From assembly GCA_024364735.1 (NCBI GenBank), contig JAGFNQ010001171.1, positions 181,439-245,438 on the forward strand: DNA of 64,000 nucleotides. The letters are read 5' to 3'. A program made the translations under genes and the position numbers. Below, piece by piece: positions 1-10,308 of this stretch (its first letter is position 1; each line of letters opens with the position of its first letter). Below the pieces are notes generated by a model. It was not told where the DNA came from, did no database searches, and was given only the letters and a program-made list of their open reading frames with translations. Source of the stretch: Boesenbergia rotunda. Its lineage: Eukaryota > Streptophyta > Magnoliopsida > Zingiberales > Zingiberaceae.

Positions 1-137
1 ATGGGTTCAATTAAAGATTCAACAGCTTGTTCATTATCTTCTTGATCAGTATTTGATGAAGTTAGATCTGAATTATCAGATTTTGACTTAATTTCTTCAT
101 CAAATATTAGATTGGTTGTTTCTTCAATTTTCTTAGT
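1..137 (-). repeat. Inverted fragment of copia element B pol linker
   Basis: This stretch is the reverse complement of 7005-7141, base for base in length with only a few mismatches, and so matches the acidic linker between integrase and reverse transcriptase of element B. It stops at the point where the truncated LTR of element A begins (about 137/138). It is a non-functional piece lying in opposite orientation to its partner on the other side of element A. Confidence 0.85.
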
Positions 138-1359
138 CGGTCCGGTGACCGATCAGGGAGCATCCAGTAGGTTTTGGGAACTTTACTGATCTGCTCCTGA
201 TCGGTCTGGTGACCGATCAGTGATACTGTTCAGATCGGTCTAGTGAACGATCATTTATCGCAAGGTTCTCACTATCACCGATCAGGATGACTCCTGATCG
301 GTCTAGAAGCAGCCTGATCGGTCTGGTGACCGATCAGGCTGGAGCCTGATTGGTCTGGGGACCGATCTGGAGTGTGCAGTAGAAGCCTGATTAGTCTGGG
401 GACCAATCAGGAGTGTGCAGAAGACTTCTGGATCGGTCTGGTGACCGATCATGGTCCTTCCTGATCGGTCTGGTGACCGATCAGGCGCAGATATTTAATT
501 CAAATACGGTGTCAAAAGCTCTGATCGCGTCTGTTTTCACTGCCGATTCTCTGCTACTTGCTGATTTCATTTGATATCGATTTGCTAAGCTTCTGTTGAA
601 GTGTGCAGGTGACACAGGAGGATTCAAATACTCAAGGAGGGTCAATGGAGGACTTTCCATGGAGCAGGTTTGGATCTATTGTGTTTTCAGGTCTCAACGG
701 CGTCTGGCGTAACTGGCAACTGGCAACTGGCAACTGACAAAGGCGCGGCTGGCAACTGACGGAGGCTCAGCTGGAGGAGTGTCCAGTGGACTGAGTGCTC
801 AGAGAGGTCAGTGGATCAGGGTGTGGGTCAGTGGTGCTGATGGAGCTGGCGACGTTGAGCAGGAGCTTAAGAGACGAAGCTGGAAGCAGAGGAGCTGGGG
901 CGAACAAGACAGAAACTTGGGAAGTTTGGCTGGGCTGTGTTCGTGCTCTCTGTTGCTTTGTGCTTGAGCGATCTTGTTACATTCCTGTGAGATCTTTGTG
1001 AGTGTTCCTTCTTGTGTGATCTCTTGTACTCAAGTTCAACCATCCGTGAGATCTGTGGAGAGGTTTCTCCACCGAGAAGGAAGCTTTATCTTATCCAGTG
1101 TTCACCGGGGCTTGATCTGCCGACGATCAAGGGATCGCCCACCTTACGAGCACGCCAAGGAGTAGGGGCAAGTTATCCCCGAACCTTGTACATCGCTGTG
1201 TCGTCTGGTTTGCTGTGTTTGTTTTGATTTATGTTTGTTATTTCTGTTTCTGCATTTGCTTCCGCTGCCTAACTCTGAAGTGCAGAAAGATTTTAAAAGC
1301 TTCAAGCTTAAGTGTTTGGCTATATTCACCCCCCCTCTCTAGTCATCCGAGTTCCAACA
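138..1359 (+). repeat. Element A 5' LTR, truncated
   Basis: This corresponds to 5701-6940 of the right LTR with small differences. About 980 bp are missing from its start, so it lacks the TG terminus and the stem-loop array. It keeps part of the CCGATCAG palindrome array (138-487), a TTTAATTCAAA TATA-like stretch near 495 and the C-rich end motif TTCACCCCCCCTCTCTAG, ending in CCAACA before the PBS. Confidence 0.9.
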
Positions 1360-1361
1360 AG

Positions 1362-1373
1362 TGGTATCAGAGC
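1362..1373 (+). other. Primer binding site of element A
   Basis: TGGTATCAGAGC lies 2 bases after the LTR end. It is the standard complement of the 3' end of plant initiator methionine tRNA, used to prime minus-strand DNA synthesis. The same motif is seen in reverse at 16384-16395 and 48751-48762. Confidence 0.95.
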
Positions 1374-1417
1374 TTGTGGCTCTGTTCACATCTTAACATC
1401 CGAGAGCTTACAACAAG

Positions 1418-2706
1418 ATGGCTGGAAGAGAAGGATTGAGCACAAACCGACCTCCATTCCTCGACGACACTGATTTTTCATATTGGAAGTCAAGAATGGA
1501 GTTTTACTTAAAGACAAATATGAGTTTGTGGTTCGCTGTCAAGGAGGGGTTTTCCCTTCCAAGGATAATGAAGGAAAGGAGCTTGAGTTTTCCAAGTGGT
1601 CGGCTGAGCAAATCCGGAAGGGTGAAGCAAATGTCAAAGCTGTGGTCACCTTACAATATGGGATGACCAAAGAGCAATTGATCAAGATTGGTCCCTTCAC
1701 CTCTGCCAGAGACTTGTGGAACAAACTCATTGAGCTCCATGAGGGAACTCAAGATACACGGATAGTCAAGAAGGACCTCCTTCTCAGCCAACTCCAGAAC
1801 TTGACAATGGGAGAAAACGAAACTGTAAGTATGCTTCATTGTCGGTTCAAAGAAATCATCAATGGCTTGCATTCCATCAATGAAAAGGTGGAAAACCGAG
1901 ACTTAGTGAGGTACATTCTAAAAGCATTTCCTAGGAATACCTTGTGGTCATCTATGGTGGATGCCTACAAGGTATCCAAGGATCTTTCAATTATTAAGTT
2001 AGAAGATCTATTTTGTGAAATGGAGTTGCATGAGATCTCTAACAAAAGTCCAAAGGAGAAAGGTATTGCTTTAGTGGTAGGTGACAACAAGAAGAAGAAG
2101 GAAAAAGAGGAGGAGGACATCCACTGTCACGTGGCTCTAGTGTCCTTAGAATATTCAAAGGAGGAGAGTGATAACGAATCGAGAAGCTCCCCAACCGCGC
2201 CTTCATCATCTTCGGATGATGAAGAGGTAATCTCTCCGGAGTTAGACAAATGCTATAGAACAATAGCGTACTTGACAAAAATGCTTAAGAAATCTAAGGC
2301 CAAAGTCAAAGCATTAAGGTTGGAAGTAAAAGAATTGAAATCCTCTAAGGTTGAGGACATTAATGATTTGCATGACAAATTCCTTGAGGATGAAAATAAG
2401 GATTTGAAGAGCAAAGTTGAAAACCTCAAGAATATTCTTGAGAAGTTTTCAACTAGCTCTAAAACTCTAGACATGATACTAAATTCACAAAAAGCGATTT
2501 ACAACAAGGTTGGCTTAGGTTACCAACCTAAAGAATCAAGTTTCATGTCATTGATATCTAGAACCCATTTTAGATCACAAAATAATTCTAGGGTTCAAAA
2601 GATTAGAAAGAAAAAGACTAAGACATGGGTGCCTAAGTCTTCCATCGTAGATGCCTTAGGTCCCAAAATTTGGGTACCTAAAACCTCCATATTTAGAATT
2701 GTATAG
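1418..2706 (+). pseudogene. Element A gag-like frame, frameshifted, no zinc knuckle
   Basis: The frame begins MAGREGLSTNRPPF at 1418, and from about 1560 the homologous sequence continues one frame over, ending at TAG 2704-2706. Comparison with the gag of element C points to loss of one base around 1555-1562. The core is a UBN2-type copia Gag (capsid) domain (GPFTSARDLWNKLIELHEG, FPRNTLWSSMVDAYKVSKDL). It is followed by a lysine-rich stretch, a Ser/acidic linker (PSSSSDDEEV), a coiled coil and a C-terminus with repeated WVPK motifs ending FRIV. The CX2CX4HX4C zinc knuckle and the Arg-rich block present in C and R2 are absent, leaving a direct join from the KKKKEKEEE run to the Ser/acidic part. 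It is probably non-functional because of the frameshift; the missing knuckle is shared with element D. Confidence 0.85.
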
Positions 2707-4702
2707 CTCTGATTGAGGGGGAGCATCTATCAACATGGGTAGTTGATATTTGGTGCTCCAAACCCATGACCAAAGGAAAATTGTCATTCACATGGATGGT
2801 TATGGAAAATTCGAATTAAATGCTTTGAGCTCCATTGTTTTAGATCTTATGACAATATAATCCCTTGGCTAGTGACTTATGAAATCTCATTTGGGCAATA
2901 AGGAAATTTTTTATGCAATGAATGATAGTATATCCATGCTTCAAAATAAATCTACAAGTTTTGAAAAAAAAAATTGTATATATTGCATGAATGGTTTAGA
3001 TTGACACATAACTTGCTTATACCATGGATTGCTCAAATTGATCAATTTTATTATTGAATTTTATGGTTCAAGCTTAAGAGGTTGTGTTTGATGAACATAT
3101 GCCATGATTTTCTTGTATGTATTATGTCAACATGAAGAACACATGGTTTGTGATGATCACTATGCAAATCTCACAATACATCACCAAACAAAGAGCATGA
3201 GTTTAAGGGTTAGGCTTAAGTTTTTCCTAATATCTTGGGGATAAACCTAGTTGAGCATGCCCTGATTGAACTGTATGTGTTATTAACATTTATCTATGAC
3301 ATGAAAATTGTGGTTAAGAACAGCATGATCACATATTTTATGATGGTTCAAAAGTCAATACTCAAGTTCCATGACTTGTTTGCTTTTTCCACTTAATTGA
3401 TATCAAATCCAATGTCACTCATATGCCTAATACTTAGATGTTCAGAATCTGATTATCAAGGTAGATTGGATTATCAAAATTGTTTGGAATAAACATGATC
3501 ATGCTTAGAACATATTGACGATGTTTTGATACAAATCTATTTTTGGATTGTTTTTTTTTTCCATAGAAATTTATGAGAATATACTTTTTGGTTAAGGGAC
3601 CCCATGCTTAGGATCAAATAAATTAAAACCAATTGAATTAGGGTTTAGGAGTGGTTGAGAACTGAACAAACTCACCTCTGAATTTTCTGGAATCTGAACA
3701 GATTGTAAACAAACTGCCTGTATCACACCTGATCGGTTCACCGACCGATCAGGACTCACCCTGATCGGTCCGGTGACCGATCAGATCAGGGAATTCCCTG
3801 ATTGGGTCAAAACTTCACAGTCCGATCTCTTCTAGTCGAATTGTATCAGTTTAATGACCATACTACCACACACAAATCTGATACAAACCAAGTACAATTG
3901 AAACATACTTGATCCTCCATTGGTACAAACCTGGTACTAAGTGAGTACAAGTTGGTTCAAGTGTTCAAAGAAGGGTAGGAATTTTTAAGATCCTTGATTC
4001 TCAGAAATTTTTCTGAAATATCAAGTATTAAAATGCTGATTTGATACAAACCTATGTTGGAATGTTCAAATTCATAAGGAAGAGTTTATTGAGTCATGAC
4101 TCTTGTTCTTAATGTCGTGCTTCAGAAATTTTTCTGAAATGACGAATATTAATAGAGTCTACACCGCTGTTGTGGAATACAAATTGTTAATGCAGTCTGA
4201 TCAGGAATGTATCAGAGTTTCAGAAATTTTTCTGAAATTTGATCGCTCCCCAGACTAATAAGAAATATTTCTGTATCGAGTAATCAACGAACCTGATTGG
4301 TCACGGAGACCACTCAGGATTATGTGTCGGATACAGATGCATTCCTTACTTGTCATATGAAACATACACATGTTTGACCATGATATATTTCTGTATATGT
4401 TTTCATGTGTAATTCACACTTATTGACGTATGATGCATATACATTGTTGCCATGATACATTTGTGGTATATGTCTCTCATATGCAATTCAAAAATTATCC
4501 TTTGATTATTTTGGGTTTTGGGGGGAGACCCTTGATTGAGGGGGAGTTGTGTTCAAACTTAATAACCATACCCTTTTCAATGTTTGACAAAGGGGGAGAG
4601 AATGACTAATTAAGTTTATGGTTATTATAGGGGAAGGATCATGATTCCCTTATGAGAATTGAATTGATTGATACCTAAACTTAAATCGGGTTGTCAAACA
4701 AC
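2707..4702 (+). other. Non-coding internal region of element A
   Basis: No pol is present. Just after the gag stop are remnants of a protease start (a frame related to the STWFVDSRCSKHMTGD of C, degenerate). The rest is AT-rich non-coding DNA shared with 19330-21127 of element D. It contains CCGATCAG palindromes at about 3729-3784, three copies of a near-perfect palindrome (TTCAGAAATTTTTCTGAA) near 3998, 4121 and 4219, and extra polypurine-type tracts at about 4535 and 4590. Confidence 0.75.
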
Positions 4703-4716
4703 AAAAAGGGGGAGAT
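4703..4716 (+). other. Polypurine tract of element A
   Basis: AAAAAGGGGGAGAT lies directly before the LTR start TGTTGATGCAG. It is the expected plus-strand primer site, and GGGGGAGAT is the form usual in Sireviruses. Earlier GGGGGAG copies lie within the preceding 2 kb. Confidence 0.9.
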
Positions 4717-6940
4717 TGTTGATGCAGTCTGGCCCGATTGTTGTTTTGGTGTTGACAACGATTTAAGTTTAGTTGAATGGATTTGGATTAAGTCCAGGTG
4801 GATCGGGAGATCGCACGCTGGCATGTTGAAAAGTCCTAATTCGGAAGGGTTAGGTAAAAAGTCCTAGCTTGGAGGGCTAGGTGAAAAGTCCTAACTTGGA
4901 GGGTTAGGTGAAAAGTCCCAACTTGGAGGGTTAGGTGAAAAAGTCCTGGCTTGGAGGGTCAGGTCCTAGCCTGGAGGGCTAGGTTGGATAAAATCCCGAT
5001 GAGTGAAGCCGGGTCCTGGTGAGTGAAGCCAGGTGATAAAAATCTCGGTGAGAGAAGCCGGGTCCTGGTGAGTGAAGCTGGGTCCTAGTGAGTGAAGCCA
5101 GGTGGTGGAAATCCCGGTGAGTGAAGTCGGGTCCTGGTGAGTGAAGCCAGGTGGTGGAAATCCCGGTGAGTGAAGCCGGGTCCTGGTGAGTGAAGCCAGG
5201 TGATTGAAATCCCGGTGAGTGAAGCCGGGTCCTGGTGAGTGAAGCCAGGTGATGGAAATCCCGGTGAGTGAAGCCGGGTCCTGGTGAGTGAAGCCAGGTG
5301 AGGGAAATCCCGGTGAGTGAAGCCGGGTCCTGGTGAGTGAAGCCAGGTGATTGAAATCCTAGTGAGTGAAGCTAGGTTGAAATCCTGGTGAGTGAAGCCA
5401 GGTCCCGGTGAGTGAAGCCGGGTGACCGAAACCCTGGTGAGTGAAGCCAGGTCCTAGCTTGGAGGGCTAGGTTGAAGTCCCAGTGAGTGAAGCTGGGCAT
5501 GGCACGAGTCAGAGAAGGGATGGAGGCTTGTTCTCGTGACTTAGAGTGCATTTGGGCTTGCTTGGATCGGTCTGGTGACCGATCAGGGAAGCTGGTACGG
5601 TGCTCCTTCGTGGATCGGTCTGGTGACCGATCCAGCGATGACTGATCGGTCTGGTGACCGATCATGGAGCATATAGTTCACCTGCTGCTCTGCTCCGGAT
5701 CGGTCCGGTGACCGATCAGGGAGCATCCAGTAGGTTTTGGGAACCTTACTGATCTGCTCCTGATCGGTCTGGTGACCGATCAGGGATACTGTTCAGATCG
5801 GTCTAGTGAACGATCATTTGTCGCAAGGTTCTCACTATCACCGATCAGGATGACTCCTGATCGGTCTGGAAGCAGCCTGATCGGTCTGGTGACCGATTAG
5901 GCTGGAGCCTGATTGGTCTGGGGACCGATCTGGAGTGTGTAGTAGAAGCCTGATTGGTCTGGGGACCAATCAGGAGTGTGCAGAAGACTTCTGGATCAGT
6001 CTGGTGACCGATCAGGGTCCTTCCTGATCGGTCTAGTGACCGATCAGGGTCCTTCCTGATCGGTCTGGTGACCGATCAGGCGCATAACTTTAATTCAAAT
6101 ACGCTGTCAGAAGCTCTGATCGCGTCTGTTTTCACTGCCGATTCTCTGCTACTTGCTGATTTCATTTGATATCGATTTGCTAAGCTTCTGTTGAAGTGTG
6201 CAGGTGATACAGGAGGATTCAAATACTCAAGGAGGGTCAATGGAGGACTTTCCATGGAGTAGGTTTGGATCTATTGTGTTTTCAGGTCTTAACGGAGTCT
6301 GGCGCAACTGGCAACTGACAAAGGCGCGGTTGGCAACTGACGGAGGCTCAGCTGGAGGAGTGTCCAGTGGACTGAGTGCTCAGAGAGGTCAGTGGATCAG
6401 GGTGTGGGTCAGTGGTGCTGATGGAGCTGGTGACGTTGAGCAGGAGCTTAAGAGACTAAGCTGGAAGCAGAGGAGCTGGGGCGAACAAGACAAAAACTTG
6501 GGAAGTTTGGCTAGGTTGTGTTCGTGCTCTCTGTTGCTTTGTGCTTGAGCGATCTTGTTACATTCCTGTGAGATCTTTGTGAGTGTTCCTTCTTGTGTGA
6601 TCTCTTATACTCAAGTTCAACCATCCGTGAGATCTGTGGAGAGGTTTCTCCACCGAGAAGGAGGCTCTATCTTATCCGGTGTTCATCGGGGCTTGAATTA
6701 CCGACGATCAAGGGATCACCCACCTTACGGGCACGCCAAGGAGTAGGGGCAAGTTATCCCCGAACCTTGTACATCGCTGTGTCGTCTGGTTTGCTGTGTT
6801 TGTTTTGATTTCTGTTTGTTATTTCTGTTTCTACATTTGCTTCCGCTGCCTAACTCTGAAGTGCAGAAAGATTTTAAAAGCTTCAAGCTTAAGTGTCTGG
6901 CTATATTCACCCCCCCTCTCTAGCCATCCAAGTTCCAACA
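4717..6940 (+). repeat. Element A 3' LTR (2224 bp, complete)
   Basis: It starts TGTTGATGCAGTCTG and ends AGTTCCAACA. In order it holds: a stem-loop minisatellite (about 4828-5500) in which short arms such as CCTAGC/GCTAGG, CCTAAC/GTTAGG, CCCGGT/GCCGGG and CCTGGT/GCCAGG flank a TTGGAGG or GAGTGAA loop; a palindrome array of TGATCGGTC-TGGT-GACCGATCA type (about 5560-6085); an AT-rich TATA-like TTTAATTCAAA (about 6090); and the transcribed R-U5 part with the terminal C-run. The short ORFs predicted inside are chance products of the repeats. Confidence 0.93.
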
Positions 6941-6941
6941 A

Positions 6942-8924
6942 ACCCCTGGCATCTTCTTAGGATACTCAATACCAAGTAGAGCCTATAGGGTTTATAACAA
7001 ACAAACTAAGAAAATTGAAGAAACAACCAATCTAATATTTGATGAAGAAATTAAGTCAAAATCTGATAATTCAGATCTAACTTTATCAAATACTGATCAA
7101 GAAGATAATGAACAAGTTGTTGAATCTTTAATTGAACCCATAAACGAACTAACTATTGAACCAACTAATGAGTCAATTGAACCAACCATTGAACCAATAA
7201 TTGAACCAACGTAAATAGTTGAATCAAATAGTGAACCAAACCGACCAGCCGGACCTGAGGCTGAACCAAGTTCTAGAAAAACCAAGAAACACAGACTCAG
7301 TCACCCAATCGATCAAATTGTGGGTGATCCAACTCTAGGAGTCAGAACTTGGTCTTCTTATAGAAATCTTAGTCAGATAGCAATGATTTCAAAAATTGAA
7401 CCTAAGACTATAGAGGAAGCTCTACCTGATCCTGATTGGATCATAGCTATACAAGAAGAGTTAGCCCAATTTGAGAGAAACCAAGTATGGGAACTAGTAC
7501 CTAAACTTGAGGGCAAATCCGTCATTGACACTAAGTGGGTTTTTAGGAATAAGTTAAATGATCAAGGAGAGATAATCAGAAATAAAGCCCGCTTAGTAGC
7601 AAAAGGATTTAGTCAAGTAGAAGGTTTAGATTATGATGAAACCTATGCCCCAGTAGCCAGACTTGAGTCCATTAGGATGTTATTAGCCTTTGCATCCCAT
7701 AAAGGATTTAAGTTATACCAAATGGATGTAAAGTCAGCCTTTCTAAATGGATTCATTAAGGAAGAAGTCTATGTAGGACAACCCCCTGGTTTTGAGGACT
7801 TAGAAAGACCTGACCATGTTTACAAACTCACTAAAGCACTTTATGGACTAAAACAAGCACCTAGGGCCTGGTATGAACGCTTATCAACTTACCTAATTTC
7901 TAAAGAATTTAAACAAGGACAAATTGACTCATCCCTATTTATTAAAACCTTAGGAAAAGAAATCTTTATTGCCCAAATCTACGTCAATGACATAATCTTT
8001 GGGTCCACCAACTCTAATTTTTTAAAAGAATTCGTGAAAATAATGGAAAATGAGTTTGAAATGAGCCTAGTTGGTGAGCTCAACTTTTTCCTAGGGTTAC
8101 AAATTAAACAAACTAGGGATGGAAACTATGTCCATCAATTCAAATATGCTAAAGAGTTAATAAAGAAATTTAAAATGGATAACTCTAAAAGCATAAGTAC
8201 CCCCATGGCCACAAATGTAAAAATAGATAGTGACCCTAATGGTAAACCAGTAGACCTTAAACTCTATAGAAGTATGATTGGGAGTTTACTGTACCTTACA
8301 ACCAGCAGACCTAATATTCTTTTTGCCGTAGGAATGTGTGCTAGATACCAAACCTGTGCTAAGGAAACGCACTTAGCAGCCCTAAAAAGAATACTAAGAT
8401 ATGTTAAGGGCACCTTAAGTGTAGGGATTTGGTATCCTAGGACCTCAACCTTTGACTTGTCAGGATACTCGGATTCTGACTATGCTGGTTGTAAATTAAA
8501 TAGAAAGAGCACAAGTGGAAGCTGCCAACTGTTAGGAAATAGTCTAGTAAGTTGGTGCAGCAGAAAATAACACTGTGTAGCTCTATCCACAACTGAAGCT
8601 GAGTATGTTGCCTTAGGAGAGTGTGTAGCACAACTTTTATGGATGATGCACACTCTTAAGGACTTCCAGCTCAACTACACCTAAACTCAAGTCTTCATTG
8701 ACAATATAAGCTCAATTAATCTAACTAAGAACCCAATCCAACATTCCAGAACTAAACACATAGAAGTTAAACACCACTTTGTAAGAGACCATGTAGCCAG
8801 GGGTGAGATAGTTCTTAAGCATGTAGACTCTAAATCTAACTTAGCTGACATATTCACCAAACCCCTACCTGATTCTGAGTTCAGCTCACTAAGAAGGCAG
8901 CTAGGATTATGCTTGGTAGAATAG
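6942..8924 (+). pseudogene. Element B pol: integrase end, RT, RNase H with stops
   Basis: One frame runs from 6942 (TPGIFLGYS, end of integrase) through an acidic linker, the copia RT (RVT_2) starting near DPDWIIAIQEEL, and RNase H (YSDSDYAGC, LSTTEAEYVAL), to the natural stop at 8922-8924. It is broken by in-frame stops at 7212-7214, 8568-8570 and 8682-8684. The RT active-site motif reads YVND where C has YADD and R2 has YVDD, so an essential aspartate is changed to asparagine. The longest open part is 7320-8570. RT wording (NKARLVAKGFSQVEGLDYDE, MDVKSAFLNG) is typical of the Sirevirus branch. It is a dead enzyme on two counts. Confidence 0.9.
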
Positions 8925-10294
8925 GTTTACTTTATCTTTCGATTTTTAAACTGCTCTACTTGCTTGTAAAATCAGGTTCTAAAATAATTTTAAAACTGCT
9001 TTACTTAATTTCAAAATCAGCTTTTACTTAGTTTGAAAAATCTTTTTATCACGTTTAATTGCTCGACATAGTTTTCTTTTCAAAAACTACCCCTTCAAAA
9101 CTAGGGCTTTTTCGCAAAATGGACTTAGCCTAGGCCCTAACCCTAGAACTGCATGCACCTATAGATCTAGAAGCCAGCATCTCACAAGCACCTTAGGGTA
9201 CTTTTTAGCACCTTAGGGTACTTTTTGATTGATAACCTAGAATGGGTTGAGATGCTTAGGTCTTTGCCTTAATTCAAGATGCTTTATGTCAGTGCATCTG
9301 CAGTAATTGGGGCACTAAATACAACTTAAACAGTAATCAAGTTAAGTGTCAAGTTTAGAAAATCTAACTTGAACAAAATACTTAACTTGACTAACCCTAG
9401 CGAAAACTACTGTTTATAACAGTTAGTAAGTAGCTAATTGGGTTAGACAGGACCCTAAAAGAGATAATTGGTTTAGTTTAGTTTATATCTTAAATTGGTT
9501 CAGTACAGCACATTATGCAATTTATTTATCTTTTTTTTCTGCTATATTGCTTTGTTTTTTGATATATGACAAAGGGGGAGAGATAGGAAAGGAGAGAAGC
9601 TTTAAAAATTTTTCAAAATTTAAAATTTCAAAACTTTATCATTTCTTCAAAAAGTACTTAATCTATTTTGTTTCTTTAAATACTGTTTCAAAAGTACTTA
9701 ATCTATTTTTAAAAGTAATAAGTTTTTCTTTCAAAACTTTCTAAGTACTTAAACTTAAGCTGCTTTCAAAACTTTCTAAGTACTTAAACTTAAGCTGCTT
9801 TCAAAACAAGCTGCTTTCAAAACTTTTTAAATACTTAAACTTAAGCTGCTTTCAAAACTTTCTAAGTACTTAAACTTAAGCTGTTTTCAAAACTTTCTAA
9901 GTACTTAAACTTAGATTGTTTTCAAAAATCTTTTCTAAGTACTTAAAACTCAAGCTGTTGTTCAAATTTTGCTAAGTACTTATCTTAAACTTAAGCTATG
10001 GTTCTAAGAACTTAAAACATCAGGAGATGTTTCTTTTCTACTGACTTGAAATTTTCTTTATAAATTTTCCAAAGTGCACAACCAAATTTTTTTTGAAAAT
10101 ATGTTTCTAAAGTTTCTTTTGAAAATTGTTCTAAGTGTTTGAAAAATTAATTCCATCTTTAGACTTAGAAAATTTTTCAAACCCCACGAACTTTTGAAAA
10201 ACCTAGGGGGAGATTCCTTTTAGGAGGAGGAAACTAAACTTTTATATCATCTGTTCTGATTAACTTAACTTTTTGAACCGGGTTGCCATAAATC
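8925..10294 (+). other. Element B 3' non-coding region
   Basis: No credible ORF is present. It holds an AT-rich spacer, polypurine-type tracts at about 9570 (AAAGGGGGAGAG) and 10203 (AGGGGGAGAT), and a tandem array of about 34-bp units (CTAAGTACTTAAACTTAAGC plus TGCTTTCAAAACTTT) at about 9730-9965. The predicted 65-residue ORF at 9547-9744 is low complexity and not believed. Confidence 0.75.
9730..9965 (+). repeat. Tandem ~34-bp repeat in element B 3' region
   Basis: Five to six imperfect copies share TTTCAAAACTTTCTAAGTAC and a following AAACTTAAGCTG. Units vary in length and the last ones decay. Confidence 0.8.
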
Positions 10295-10308
10295 AAAAAG
10301 GAGGAGAT
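10295..10308 (+). other. Polypurine tract of element B
   Basis: AAAAAGGAGGAGAT lies directly before the LTR start TGTTGGTGCAG; one G of the usual GGGGG run is A. Confidence 0.88.

Larger units (their letters stand above)
138..6940 (+). mobile_element. Element A: non-autonomous Sirevirus-like copia retrotransposon
   Basis: It has a 5'-truncated left LTR (138-1359), a primer binding site, a gag-like frame, about 2 kb of non-coding DNA with no pol, a polypurine tract (4703-4716) and a complete right LTR (4717-6940). Long LTRs, an initiator-Met-tRNA PBS and several copies of a GGGGGAG-type tract (2717, 4535, 4590, 4708) fit the Sirevirus (SIRE/Maximus) lineage of Ty1/copia. With no protease, integrase, RT or RNase H it must depend on a relative for movement. 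It sits inside the pol gene of element B. Confidence 0.85.

Noticed and set aside
3998..4017. TTCAGAAATTTTTCTGAA read as a heat-shock element
   Set aside because: HSEs need TTC and GAA half sites spaced by two bases in alternating order; the spacing here does not match.
4990..5500. GTGAGTGAAG units considered as a CRISPR-like array
   Set aside because: Units are contiguous LTR minisatellite copies without unique spacers, lie at the same place in every LTR of the family, and the genome is eukaryotic.
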